This document shows positions 7,857 through 16,607 of a DNA stretch of 64,000 nt, piece after piece (within the stretch, counting starts at the first letter, position 1; each line of letters starts with the position of its first letter). Location: positions 1,240,001 through 1,304,000 of the forward strand of contig NZ_JACIJP010000001.1 of assembly GCF_014199435.1 (NCBI RefSeq). Reading direction: 5' to 3'. The notes under the pieces were generated by a model. It saw only the letters and a program-made list of their open reading frames with translations. It had not been told where the DNA came from and did not search any database. Origin of the DNA: Sphingobium subterraneum (lineage in GTDB: Bacteria; Pseudomonadota; Alphaproteobacteria; Sphingomonadales; Sphingomonadaceae). Both the position numbers and the translations under genes were made by a program.

Positions 7857-9619
7857 TGGACCTCCAACATAGCGGACTGAGCGACACGCTTGTCATCTTG
7901 GGGGCGGCCGGCCTCGTCATTCCGGCCTTCGCACGTTTCCGGATCAGCCCCGTCATTGGTTTCATCCTGGTCGGGCTTGCGGTAGGGCCATCCGGCCTCG
8001 GCGCGATGATCCGCGAATATCCTTGGCTGTTCTACCTTTCCATTTCCGACCCGGCGGCCATCGCGCCCTTTGCCGAACTGGGCATTATCCTGTTGCTCTT
8101 TTCCATCGGCTTGGAATTGAGCTTCAAGCGATTATGGTCGATGCGGCGCCTTGTGTTCGGCGTCGGCGCGGCGGAACTGGCGGGTGGCGCGATTATCATC
8201 GCCCTCGGGCTTGCCGCTCTTGGCGAAACGACCGGCGGATCCATCGGCCTTGGCCTGGCCCTCGCCCTCTCCTCGACTGCGCTGGTGCTACCGATGGTTG
8301 GGACGGAAGGAGCGGTCGGACGCACGGCCTTTTCCATGCTGCTGTTCGAGGATCTGGCGCTGGTGCCGATTGTCTTCCTCCTCGGGGCGCTCGCTCCGTC
8401 GGCCAATGGGGGCGATTGGAGCACACTTCTGGATACCTTGTGGAAAGGCGGCCTGACCGTTATCGCGATGTTGGTCGCCGGACGACTGTTCCTTCCGCGC
8501 ATCTTCGCGCAGGCGGCCCGCACCAAAAGCCCGGAAGTTTTTCTCGCCGCGAGCCTGCTGGTCGTGATCGTGTCGAGCCTGCTGACCGGAGTGGTGGGTC
8601 TCTCGCCCATTGTCGGTGCGCTCCTGGCCGGCATATTGATTGCCGAGACCGATTATCATGGCGAAGTCGAGGTCATGACGGCGCCGTTCAAGGGGTTGGC
8701 ACTCGGCGTTTTTCTGCTCACCGTCGGAATGAGCATAGACGTCACGCTGGTTCTTCGGCAATGGCCCGCCCTTGTCGGGGCAGTATTTGCCGTCGTCGTC
8801 GCCAAGACGATTGTTACCGCCGTTCTCCTCAATATTTCCGGGGTCCGGCGCGCGGTCGCGGCCGAAGTTGGCCTGCTGATGGCCAGCCCGTCGGAAACCA
8901 CCCTTATCGTGCTTTCGGCCGCCGCAGCGGGAGGCCTCATCGATGCGCAGACGGCGACCTTCTGGCAGATCGCGACGGCGATCGGCCTGACAATCACACC
9001 GCTTCTGGCGAAATTGGGCCACGAAGCGTCTCTGCGGATTGAACGTCGGTCGTCCGAAGAGCCGGCCGTGCCGGAAGTGGGTGCAGAGGCAATTTCCGTC
9101 GTCGTGGGATTCGGACGCGTGGGGCGAATGGTGTGCGACATGCTCAAAACCCATAACCAGCCCTATATTGCCGTCGAATCCGATGCCGATGTCGTCGCTC
9201 AGGCAAGGCGGGATGGTTACCCGGTCATTTTTGGTGACGTTGCGCGGGCAGAAATGCTCGACCGGCTGCGCCTGGGCCATGCGCGCGCGCTGATCGTGAC
9301 GATGGATGACCCGGTGCTATCGGTCAACGTGACCAGACGCACGCGCAGCTGGGTGCCCGACCTGCCGATTATCGTGCGCGCGCGAGACCCCCAGCACGCG
9401 AGCGAACTTTACCGCGCAGGGGCGAGCGACGCCGTGCCCGAAACGCTCGAAAGCTCGTTGCAACTGGCGGAAACGGCGCTTGTTGACTTGGGCGTGGCCA
9501 TGGGGCCGGTGACCGCATCGATCCACCAACGCCGGGAAGAATTGCGCGAAGAAATCCGCGAAGCAGCCAACCTCAGCAAAACACCCAAGTTGCGGACGGC
9601 ACGGCTTAACGAAGCCTAA
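7850..9619 (+). CDS. CPA2-family cation:proton antiporter with TrkA-N domain (KefB/YbaL-like)
   Basis: A 589-residue monovalent cation/proton antiporter-2 protein. Residues from about 10 to 400 form around a dozen hydrophobic helices, starting DTLVILGAAGLVIPAFARFR and including FRISPVIGFILVGLAVGPSG. A cytoplasmic TrkA-N (RCK) nucleotide-binding domain follows at about 416-530 with GFGRVGRMV and GDVARAEMLDRL. The family exports K+ or Na+ in exchange for H+; which ion cannot be told. The frame is open to 7775, but that would overlap the divergent gene, so the ATG at 7850 (or 7856) is preferred. No KefF/KefG partner is nearby. Confidence 0.9.
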   Translation: MPMDLQHSGLSDTLVILGAAGLVIPAFARFRISPVIGFILVGLAVGPSGLGAMIREYPWLFYLSISDPAAIAPFAELGIILLLFSIGLELSFKRLWSMRRLVFGVGAAELAGGAIIIALGLAALGETTGGSIGLGLALALSSTALVLPMVGTEGAVGRTAFSMLLFEDLALVPIVFLLGALAPSANGGDWSTLLDTLWKGGLTVIAMLVAGRLFLPRIFAQAARTKSPEVFLAASLLVVIVSSLLTGVVGLSPIVGALLAGILIAETDYHGEVEVMTAPFKGLALGVFLLTVGMSIDVTLVLRQWPALVGAVFAVVVAKTIVTAVLLNISGVRRAVAAEVGLLMASPSETTLIVLSAAAAGGLIDAQTATFWQIATAIGLTITPLLAKLGHEASLRIERRSSEEPAVPEVGAEAISVVVGFGRVGRMVCDMLKTHNQPYIAVESDADVVAQARRDGYPVIFGDVARAEMLDRLRLGHARALIVTMDDPVLSVNVTRRTRSWVPDLPIIVRARDPQHASELYRAGASDAVPETLESSLQLAETALVDLGVAMGPVTASIHQRREELREEIREAANLSKTPKLRTARLNEA

Positions 9620-9646
9620 CCCCTTCCGCATCGCGCCCACATAGCA

Positions 9647-9680
9647 AACCCGCCCGGTGCCATCGGACACCGGACGGGTT
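9647..9680. terminator. Terminator hairpin between the antiporter gene and clpX
   Basis: AACCCG-C-CCGGTG (9647-9659) pairs with CACCGG-A-CGGGTT (9668-9680), one mismatch, 8-nt loop. It lies between two convergent genes and can serve both. No strong T-run is present on either side. Confidence 0.6.
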
Positions 9681-9699
9681 GCTCTGAAGTATCAGTGAA

Positions 9700-10971
9700 T
9701 TAAGCCGCGTCGCCCGCCTTGCGCTTGCCGGTCTCAGTAAACACCCGGACCGGCTCCTTGCGGCCATCGACCACGTCTTTATCGACCACCACTTCGGTCA
9801 CGCCCTCCATGGACGGCAGATCGAACATGGTGTCGAGCAGGATCGCTTCGATGATCGAGCGAAGTCCGCGTGCGCCCGTCTTGCGTTCGATCGCACGCTT
9901 GGCGATGGCGGTGAGCGCATCGTCCGTGAAGCTGAGTTCGACCTCTTCCATCTCGAACAGCTTGCGATACTGCTTCACCAAAGCGTTCTTCGGCTCGATC
10001 AGGATCTTGACCAGCGCATCGATATCGAGGTCTTCGAGCGTCGCGATCACCGGCAAACGACCCACAAATTCGGGGATCAACCCAAACTTCAGCAGATCTT
10101 CCGGCTCGCTCTGCCGCAGCAGCTCACCCGTGCGCCGTTCGTCGGGTGCCGCAACATGCGCGCCAAAACCGATCGACTTCGACTCGAGGCGATCGCCGAT
10201 GATCTTTTCCAGACCCGCAAACGCTCCGCCACAAATGAACAGGATGTTGGTCGTGTCGACCTGCAAAAACTCCTGCTGCGGATGCTTGCGACCACCCTGC
10301 GGCGGCACGCTCGCGGTCGTGCCTTCCATCAGCTTCAGCAACGCCTGCTGCACACCTTCACCTGACACATCGCGCGTGATCGAGGGATTCTCGGCCTTCC
10401 GGCTGATCTTGTCGATTTCGTCGATATAGACGATGCCGCGCTGCGCCTTTTCGACGTTATAATCCGACGCCTGCAACAGCTTGAGGATGATGTTCTCGAC
10501 ATCCTCACCAACATAGCCCGCCTCGGTGAGGGTCGTCGCGTCGGCCATGGTGAAGGGCACATCGAACGTCTTCGCCAGCGTCTGCGCCAGCAAAGTCTTG
10601 CCGCACCCGGTCGGACCGACCAAGAGAATATTGGACTTCGCCAGTTCGACGTCGCCCGTCTTCGTCCCATGATTCAGACGCTTATAATGGTTGTGGACCG
10701 CGACCGAGAGTACGCGCTTAGCCCGCGCCTGCCCGATGACGTAGTCGTCCAACACGTCGCAAATTTCCTGCGGCGTTGGCACCCCGCCATCCTTTTTGCC
10801 GACTAGACCGCTCTTGGTCTCCTCGCGAATGATGTCGTTGCACAACTCGACGCATTCATCGCAGATGAAAACGGTCGGCCCTGCAATCAGCTTGCGCACC
10901 TCATGCTGCGACTTGCCGCAGAAGGAGCAGTACAATGTGCTTTTCGAGTCAGAGCCGGTCAGCTTAGTCAT
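9700..10971 (-). CDS. clpX: ATP-dependent Clp protease ATP-binding subunit ClpX
   Basis: ClpX unfolds tagged substrates and feeds them into ClpP. The 423-residue protein has the N-terminal zinc-binding domain ([13 protein letters not shown] and [10 protein letters not shown], four cysteines), Walker [13 protein letters not shown], Walker [11 protein letters not shown], and the pore loop and sensor regions of the AAA+ family. Length and motifs are normal. It lies 137 nt downstream of clpP on the same strand, and a hairpin in the gap may separate the two transcripts partially. In alphaproteobacteria ClpXP controls the cell cycle and is essential in Caulobacter. Confidence 0.98.
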   Translation of the reverse strand: MTKLTGSDSKSTLYCSFCGKSQHEVRKLIAGPTVFICDECVELCNDIIREETKSGLVGKKDGGVPTPQEICDVLDDYVIGQARAKRVLSVAVHNHYKRLNHGTKTGDVELAKSNILLVGPTGCGKTLLAQTLAKTFDVPFTMADATTLTEAGYVGEDVENIILKLLQASDYNVEKAQRGIVYIDEIDKISRKAENPSITRDVSGEGVQQALLKLMEGTTASVPPQGGRKHPQQEFLQVDTTNILFICGGAFAGLEKIIGDRLESKSIGFGAHVAAPDERRTGELLRQSEPEDLLKFGLIPEFVGRLPVIATLEDLDIDALVKILIEPKNALVKQYRKLFEMEEVELSFTDDALTAIAKRAIERKTGARGLRSIIEAILLDTMFDLPSMEGVTEVVVDKDVVDGRKEPVRVFTETGKRKAGDAA

Positions 10972-11069
10972 TCCTGGCCTTTCCTTGCCCGGCGCGGCTG
11001 CGGACTATCCCCGCAGGCGGGCCGGACTTTTTTGCCGTGCGGCCATCCTAGACCGCGGCACTTGCGTTC

Positions 11070-11099
11070 CACAAGGGGGAGAATGCACTCCCCTTTGTG
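11070..11099 (-). terminator. Hairpin between clpP and clpX
   Basis: CACAAGGGGGAG (from 11070) pairs imperfectly with CTCCCCTTTGTG (to 11099), a stem of about 12 pairs close after the clpP stop. There is no T-run after it on the minus strand, so partial termination or mRNA processing is more likely than full termination. Confidence 0.45.
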
Positions 11100-11108
11100 A
11101 ATATATGC

Positions 11109-11744
11109 TTAGCTCTCTGCCGCTTCGGTAGGCGACGGACGCTTGTCGTACACTTCGTCGACGATACCGAACGTCTTGGCCTCATCCGCCTCGAGAAAGG
11201 TATCGCGATCCATCGCCGCCTCGATCTTTTCGATCGGCTGACCGGTGAACTGCGCATAGAGGCGGTTCATCCGCGCACGAATACGCAGGATTTCCTTGGC
11301 CTGAATCTCGATATCCGACGCCATGCCTTGCGCACCGCCCGAGGGCTGATGGACCATGATCCGCGCATTGGCGAGCGCGATTCGCATGCCCGGTTCACCA
11401 GCAGCGAGCAGGAAGCTGCCCATGCTGGCCGCCTGACCGATACACACGGTACCGACCTTGGGGCGAATATATTGCATCGTGTCGTAGATCGCCATGCCCG
11501 CCGTCACCACACCGCCCGGCGAGTTGATGTACATATAGATGTCCTTCTTCGGATTTTCCGATTCGAGGAACAGCAGCTGGGCGACAATGACCGAAGCCAT
11601 ATGGTCTTCCACCTGGCCGGTGACGAAGATAATCCGCTCACGCAGCAGGCGGGAATAGATGTCGAAGCTGCGTTCGCCGCGATTCGACTGCTCGATAACG
11701 ACGGGGACCAGGGCGGCCATGGGATCGAAGGTGCTGTTGTGCAT
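11109..11744 (-). CDS. clpP: ATP-dependent Clp protease proteolytic subunit
   Basis: The tetradecameric serine peptidase of the ClpXP/ClpAP machines. The 211-residue protein starts [20 protein letters not shown] and carries the complete triad: Ser107 in GQAASMGS, His132 in [10 protein letters not shown], and Asp181 in [12 protein letters not shown]. The frame continues 16 codons upstream, but the ATG ending at 11744 gives the usual short propeptide and is preceded by GAAAGATCC. A heat-shock type promoter lies at 11782-11809. Its upstream neighbour is a glycosyltransferase instead of the usual tig, which sits one gene further. Confidence 0.97.
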   Translation of the reverse strand: MHNSTFDPMAALVPVVIEQSNRGERSFDIYSRLLRERIIFVTGQVEDHMASVIVAQLLFLESENPKKDIYMYINSPGGVVTAGMAIYDTMQYIRPKVGTVCIGQAASMGSFLLAAGEPGMRIALANARIMVHQPSGGAQGMASDIEIQAKEILRIRARMNRLYAQFTGQPIEKIEAAMDRDTFLEADEAKTFGIVDEVYDKRPSPTEAAES

Positions 11745-11781
11745 GAAGGATCTTTCAGGTGTTTTGCTTTGCCATGTCCTA

Positions 11782-11809
11782 CATCGGGGCAAATCGAGGC
11801 AGGTTCAAG
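11782..11809 (-). promoter_or_regulatory. RpoH (heat-shock) promoter of clpP-clpX
   Basis: On the minus strand CTTGAA (11804-11809), a 14-nt spacer and CCCCGATG (11782-11789) closely match the sigma-32 consensus CTTGAA-N13/14-CCCCATNT. The predicted transcript start lies about 30 nt before the clpP ATG. Consistent with heat-shock control of Clp proteases. Confidence 0.65.
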
Positions 11810-11881
11810 GGGAGATGCTAGCGCCGGGTGATTAACAACGTTTTATCCGACGACCCGGCGGGCTCCCCCACCGCCCGATGC

Positions 11882-12856
11882 TCAACCCCGCCGGTCGGCA
11901 GCGAAATCTCCGGGTGCACGATGGCCCAGATAGGCGAGCCGACGCACTTCGCGCCGACCGCGCACCACAGTATCGAGAATCAGCCCGCACATCCCGTTTA
12001 GTACCGCCACGATCATCAGGCCGGTGACCATGATAGCCGTAGGGAAACGCGGGACGAGCCCGGTTTCAAGGTAAGTCAGGAACAACGGAAACGCCAGCAG
12101 CAGCGCTGCCACCGCGAATAGCCCGCCAATAAACCCAAAAAACCACACCGGCCGCTCGATACGGTACAGCGTGAAGATGGTCCGCAGAATGCGCCATCCG
12201 TCGCGATAGGTGGACAGCTTGCTGACCGAACCTTCAGGCCGCGCGGCGTAGGCCGTCACCACTTCTGTCACCGGCATCGCGAGTTCCAGCGCGTGTACAC
12301 TGATCTCCGTCTCGATCTCGAACCCTTCCGACAGAACCGGAAAGCTCTTGACGAAACGGCGGGAAAAAATCCGGTAGCCCGAGAGAATATCGGTAAAACT
12401 GCGCCCAAACAGGCGCTTGAGCAGGCCCGTCAGCATCGCATTACCCAGGCGATGTCCGCGGCGATAGGCGGCCTCTACTTCGGATTTGCGCGCGCCGACC
12501 ACCATGTCGAAATTTTCGGCAAGCATGGCACCCACCATGTCCGGCGCGGCGGCGGCCTCATACGTCGCGTCGCCATCGGCCATGACATAGACGTCCGCAT
12601 CGATATCGGCGAACATGCGGCGCACCACATGACCCTTGCCCTGCTGGCGCACGCTCCGCACGACGGCACCAGCGGCTGTGGCGATCTCCCGCGAACCGTC
12701 AATGCTGTTGTTATCATAGACATAGACAGTGGCGCCGGGCAGCGCCGCGCGAAACTCCGCCACCGTCTGCGCGATGGCCCCGGCTTCGTTATAGCAGGGG
12801 AGCAGCACCGCAATGCGCAGGCCGACCGGCAGAACACCCGTATCGGCACTGGTCAT
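11882..12856 (-). CDS. Family 2 glycosyltransferase with C-terminal membrane anchor (DPM1/DPG-synthase-like)
   Basis: A 324-residue GT2 enzyme. The N-terminal GT-A domain shows AVLLPCYNEAGAIAQTVAEF, the DxD-like VMADGDATYE (sugar-nucleotide and metal site) and FTDILSGYRIFSRRFVKSFP. Two hydrophobic helices follow at about residues 235-300 (FFGFIGGLFAVAALLLAF and AIMVTGLMIVAVLNGM). This layout is typical of polyprenyl-phosphate glycosyltransferases that charge a lipid carrier for cell-surface glycans; donor and acceptor are not known. It sits between tig and clpP, genes that are normally adjacent, and starts 29 nt after tig ends, so it may be transcribed with tig. Confidence 0.85.
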   Translation of the reverse strand: MTSADTGVLPVGLRIAVLLPCYNEAGAIAQTVAEFRAALPGATVYVYDNNSIDGSREIATAAGAVVRSVRQQGKGHVVRRMFADIDADVYVMADGDATYEAAAAPDMVGAMLAENFDMVVGARKSEVEAAYRRGHRLGNAMLTGLLKRLFGRSFTDILSGYRIFSRRFVKSFPVLSEGFEIETEISVHALELAMPVTEVVTAYAARPEGSVSKLSTYRDGWRILRTIFTLYRIERPVWFFGFIGGLFAVAALLLAFPLFLTYLETGLVPRFPTAIMVTGLMIVAVLNGMCGLILDTVVRGRREVRRLAYLGHRAPGDFAADRRG

Positions 12857-12885
12857 GCGGCTGCCCTCCTGGTCCCGTTATCCGG

Positions 12886-14469
12886 TCAGTCGGCCTTGGC
12901 CGCTTTCTTGGCCGGAGCTTTCTTGGCAGGCTTCTCGGCCGCTTCGCCCTCGGCAGCAGCAGCCGCCTTCTTGGGGGCCGCCTTTTTGGCGGGCTTGGCC
13001 TCTTCCGTCGCCGCTTCGGCAGGAGCCGCATCGTCGGCCTTCTCTGCCTTCTTGGCAGCGGCCTTCTTCGCTTTGGGCTTCGCGTCGTGGCTGTGGTCGT
13101 GACCGCAATCGGGTCCATGCACATGGCCCGGCTCGCGGTCGCCATCGGCCTCGATCGCCGCTTCCAGTTCCGCGCGCGTCACGACGCGGTCGGAGACTTT
13201 AGCCTTTTCGAACAGCAGGTCGACAACCTTGTCCTCGTAAAGTGGGGCGCGCAGCTGGGCAGCGGCCATCGGCTCGTTGCGAACATATTCAACGAACCGC
13301 TCGCGATCCTGCGGGCCATATTGCTGCGCCGCCTGCATAATGAGACGGTTCATCTCCTGCTGGCTGACCTCGACGCCGTTCGCTTGGCCGATTTCTGACA
13401 GCAACAGGCCCAGACGGACCCGGCGAACCGCGATATTGCGATAATCGTCCTTGTCCTTTTCGATCTCGGCGCGTGCGGCTTCTGGATCTTCCTCATGGCC
13501 AGCTTCGTGCTCAAGCTGCGCCCAGATCTGCTCGAACTCGGCTTCCACCATGCTCGGCGGCACTTCGAAGTCATGCGCTTCGGCGAGCTGATCTAGCAGC
13601 TTGCGCTTCATATAGGTGCGCGTCAGGCCATTATGCTCCTGCTCGATCTGCCCCTTCAGCAGGCCACGCAGCGGCTCCAGCCCTTCCAGACCCAGGCTCT
13701 TCGCGAAATCCTCGTCCAGCTTCGGCTTGGACGGATCGAGCACCGCCGTCACCTTGATGTCGAACGTCGCGGCCTTGCCCTTCAGGTTCTCGGCGTTGTA
13801 GTCCTCGGGGAAGGTCACGTTGATAACCTTCTCGTCGCCTGTCTTGACGCCGACCATCTGTTCTTCGAAGCCGGGGATCAGGCTGCCCGAACCGAGCGCG
13901 ACCTTCATGCCCTCGCCCGTACCGCCATCGAACGCGACACCGTCGACCTTCCCGACGAAACCGATCACGACAACATCGCCATCGACCGCCGCATGATCGG
14001 CAGGATATTCGGCAAAAGCATTCTGCTGGCTGGCGATCCGGCCAGCGGCTTCGTCAACCGCGTCTTCGGAGACTTCGACGGTCAGCCGTTCCAGTTTCAG
14101 GCCTTCGATGGAGGGGGTTGGCACCTGAGGCAGCACTTCCAGCGCAACCTTGATCTCGGCATCTTTGCCGAACTCGAAATCGTCGCCCAGTTCCACACTG
14201 GGCTGCATCGCGGGGCGCAGCTGATTGTCGGCGATGATCTTCTGTACGCCTTCCTGAATCGAACTGTTAAGCGCGTCGCGCTGGATCGATTCTCCGTGCA
14301 TCTTGCGCACCAGATTGGCGGGCACCTTTCCGGGGCGGAAGCCGGGCATGCGAACCTGCGGCGCGATCTTCTGCACTTCCGTGTCGACCCGCGCCTCGAT
14401 ATCCTTGGCGGTGATGGTCAGGGTGTAGGCGCGCTTCAGGCCTTCGTTCAACGTCTCAACAGTCTGCAT
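12886..14469 (-). CDS. tig: Trigger factor with a His/Cys-rich and Lys/Ala-rich C-terminal extension
   Basis: Ribosome-bound chaperone and peptidyl-prolyl isomerase. The N-terminal ribosome-binding signature is MPGFRPGKVPANLVRK (G-F-R-x-G-x-x-P) near residues 41-56, followed by an FKBP-type domain and a helical C-domain. The protein is 527 residues, about 90 longer than the E. coli one (about 430). The extra tail has a metal-binding-like motif GHVHGPDCGHDHSHD at about 448-462, then a Lys/Ala-rich stretch to the end resembling histone H1 tails. The ATG ending at 14469 gives the family start MQTVETLNEGLKRAY; two codons encoding Met lie just upstream. Downstream order is glycosyltransferase, clpP, clpX. 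Confidence 0.95.
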   Translation of the reverse strand: MQTVETLNEGLKRAYTLTITAKDIEARVDTEVQKIAPQVRMPGFRPGKVPANLVRKMHGESIQRDALNSSIQEGVQKIIADNQLRPAMQPSVELGDDFEFGKDAEIKVALEVLPQVPTPSIEGLKLERLTVEVSEDAVDEAAGRIASQQNAFAEYPADHAAVDGDVVVIGFVGKVDGVAFDGGTGEGMKVALGSGSLIPGFEEQMVGVKTGDEKVINVTFPEDYNAENLKGKAATFDIKVTAVLDPSKPKLDEDFAKSLGLEGLEPLRGLLKGQIEQEHNGLTRTYMKRKLLDQLAEAHDFEVPPSMVEAEFEQIWAQLEHEAGHEEDPEAARAEIEKDKDDYRNIAVRRVRLGLLLSEIGQANGVEVSQQEMNRLIMQAAQQYGPQDRERFVEYVRNEPMAAAQLRAPLYEDKVVDLLFEKAKVSDRVVTRAELEAAIEADGDREPGHVHGPDCGHDHSHDAKPKAKKAAAKKAEKADDAAPAEAATEEAKPAKKAAPKKAAAAAEGEAAEKPAKKAPAKKAAKAD

Positions 14470-14558
14470 CTCTTCTCTCAACGCCTTCTGAGCTGAATTT
14501 CGATGGCTTCACCCCGATGGAAAACTTCCTTCAGGGCGCCCGTACGGAAGTGGCAGAC

Positions 14559-14643
14559 TGGTGCGGGCGAAGGGACTCGAACCCCCACATCTTGCGATGC
14601 CAGAACCTAAATCTGGTGCGTCTACCAATTTCGCCACGCCCGC
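14559..14643 (-). tRNA. tRNA-Leu (anticodon UAG)
   Basis: The minus-strand sequence folds as a class II tRNA of 85 nt including an encoded CCA (14559-14561). The acceptor stem is GCGGGCG with CGCCCGC. The anticodon arm CCAGA-TTTAGGT-TCTGG gives anticodon TAG, so it reads CUA and probably other CUN leucine codons. There is a long variable arm, and the T-arm contains GGTTCGAGTCC. It lies between tig and the protease gene; no other RNA gene is nearby. Confidence 0.96.
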
Positions 14644-14719
14644 ATCGGTCGCCGGACGGCGCGGCATAGAGCAGATAGGGAGAGAGGGCAAGGGGTGAGG
14701 GTCCCGCACCGATAAAGGA

Positions 14720-16012
14720 TCATTTCCCAGCTACGATGGCAAGGAATCGAAAAATATCCGCAGCCGGGATAAAAAAGTTCATGCCCTGTTGCGCATCGCT
14801 TATGCGCACCGACGTGACCGCCATACCAAGCAACTCCCCACGGCCAGTGACCAGCGGGCCGCCACTGTTGCCGGGCGCTACCGAAACGTCGCTCTGGATG
14901 AAGGCATAACCATCCCGATCGCGGTTGGCCGATATAATTCCTTTTGTCACGGTGCCCTGCAAATCCGTGAAAAGGGGCGCGCCCACCGCGAACACTTCCG
15001 TCCCGACACCGACCGTTCCTGGTGACCGGTGCAGCGGTGCCCGCCCGCGCGCCGGGCTTTTCAGCAAGGCCACGTCACGCCCCTTGTCGACGCGCATCAC
15101 CTGCGCCACCTGTTCCTGTCCATCGGACCAGCGCAGCTTGACGAATTTTGCGCCGCCCACCACGTGATGGTTGGTGAAGAAATATCCGTCGCTGGAAATC
15201 AGGAAACCGCTACCGTGCCCCGTCGCCGACTCGACCAGCACCGTCGCGGCCGCTGCCCCTGCCACTGTCCCAACGCCTTTTTCAGGCAGATGTAACGACA
15301 AGGGAGAGACATTGGGGTTCGGCAAACGTGCAGCGAGCAGATCGCGCGCGGCACCTACAGCATAAGAACGCAACGGGCCTTTCGATACCAGCGCCCGAAC
15401 ATTTTCTGCGAACGCGGCGTACACCAGTCCCTCAACGCCATCGGACTGGGGTTTCCGCACGACGCTTCCAGTACGTGTCGTGAACCGGTCCATGACCTTG
15501 CGCTGGATAGGGTCGTAGATCTGCCACTCGACTTCCATCAATGCGGAGCCTTTGGTCGACATGCGGTCGCCGAAGCCCGAATGCGGCCAGCAAGCATCGA
15601 CTACCAAGGATTTGATCGTACCACCGACGAGGAAATCGGCCTGAACCTCGTCGCCGCTGTCGAACAAGTCCCGGCTTGCGCTCACCACATCGTATCCGAG
15701 CGACTTCAGTTCATCCCGAAATACATGGTCAAAATCTTCAACGCTGACATCGCCACGACGTGTATTCCACTTGAGACTATGGGCGCCGACGCACATTAGG
15801 CCCATTTTCAGTTTTCCAAACGGATCGCCCCGGCGAAGATCACTGACCACCCGGCTCAACTGGATCGAGCGGGTCGGTGTACCGGCGGGCAGCGCGATGA
15901 CGCTGACCGGAGTGGGAACATCGAGATGAGCGAAGGCAGCCCAAGGAAAAATAGCTAGGCAGATGCCAAACATGCCAACTAGAATTCGGTCTACACCGAG
16001 AATACGGCACAT
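14720..16012 (-). CDS. Secreted trypsin-like serine protease with an extra N-terminal domain
   Basis: The C-terminal third is an HtrA/Deg-like trypsin fold with an intact triad: His in FFTNHHVVGG (about residue 283), Asp in GRDVALLKSP (about 312), Ser in VAPGNSGGPLV (about 383). No PDZ domain follows. The N-terminal half, residues 30-230, is an alpha/beta region (KLKMGLMCVGAHSLKW, VQADFLVGGTIKSLVVDACW) I do not recognise; it resembles lipoprotein-type or CsgG-like envelope domains only in general layout. MCRILGVDRILVGMFGICLA plus IFPWAAFA is a plausible signal peptide, so the ATG ending at 16012 is preferred; the frame is open to 16102 and no start has a strong ribosome binding site. Confidence 0.78.
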   Translation of the reverse strand: MCRILGVDRILVGMFGICLAIFPWAAFAHLDVPTPVSVIALPAGTPTRSIQLSRVVSDLRRGDPFGKLKMGLMCVGAHSLKWNTRRGDVSVEDFDHVFRDELKSLGYDVVSASRDLFDSGDEVQADFLVGGTIKSLVVDACWPHSGFGDRMSTKGSALMEVEWQIYDPIQRKVMDRFTTRTGSVVRKPQSDGVEGLVYAAFAENVRALVSKGPLRSYAVGAARDLLAARLPNPNVSPLSLHLPEKGVGTVAGAAAATVLVESATGHGSGFLISSDGYFFTNHHVVGGAKFVKLRWSDGQEQVAQVMRVDKGRDVALLKSPARGRAPLHRSPGTVGVGTEVFAVGAPLFTDLQGTVTKGIISANRDRDGYAFIQSDVSVAPGNSGGPLVTGRGELLGMAVTSVRISDAQQGMNFFIPAADIFRFLAIVAGK

Positions 16013-16129
16013 TGGCGTGAAACGGCGGTATCGACCACCGAGCACCGGAATAGCGATTGGCACCCTAGGCATGAACAACGAATATGAGAGGGCTTTCAGC
16101 AAAATCGCGCTGCGCCAAGCCGCTGACTA

Positions 16130-16582
16130 TTAATCATACTCGTCTTCGGGCACCACCGGATCGGTCGTGTTGTCCGCGCTCGTCAGCTCATATAATCGGG
16201 TGTCACGTTCAGCACCCTTCAATTTCTTGTATTGTTGATACTGTTCTTCCGGGAGGTTGCGCTGCACATAGCCATGGGCCTTGAGGCAACCATAATAAGT
16301 CGCATACATGGCCTTCCGGCGCAAAATACCGTTCATAAAGCCCGCAGCGAAGCTCGCCCCAGCGGCCCCGGCGGCGGTCGACTGGGTGACGGGATTATAA
16401 GGATTGGACACGCCGGGATTCTTGCCCGCGTCCTTCCCAGCCTGGATACAGAGCTTTTCTTCAGTATCCCATACCTCTTTGGACACTCCGGCCTTGTGGG
16501 CGTACATATGAAGCTTTGCGTACGCAGGGCTTGTCCCCAACCCGAACGTCAGTGCCGCCACCCAGCATAGCCGTCTCATCAT
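16130..16582 (-). CDS. Secreted protein of unknown function with a glycine-zipper-like segment
   Basis: The 150-residue product has a clear signal peptide (MMRRLCWVAALTFGLGTSPA, then YA before KLH). Mature features are TEEKLCIQAGKDAGKNPGVS, a small-residue segment TAAGAAGASFAAGFMNGI that looks like a glycine zipper, and ATYYGCLKAHGYVQRNLP. The two conserved-looking cysteines could form a disulphide. The pattern resembles small periplasmic or outer-membrane lipoprotein-like proteins, but it lacks a lipobox. It ends 117 nt before the co-directional protease gene, so the two may be functionally linked. No function is assigned. Confidence 0.72.
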   Translation of the reverse strand: MMRRLCWVAALTFGLGTSPAYAKLHMYAHKAGVSKEVWDTEEKLCIQAGKDAGKNPGVSNPYNPVTQSTAAGAAGASFAAGFMNGILRRKAMYATYYGCLKAHGYVQRNLPEEQYQQYKKLKGAERDTRLYELTSADNTTDPVVPEDEYD

Positions 16583-16607
16583 ATTCTCGCCTCAGACAAC
16601 AACCTCA

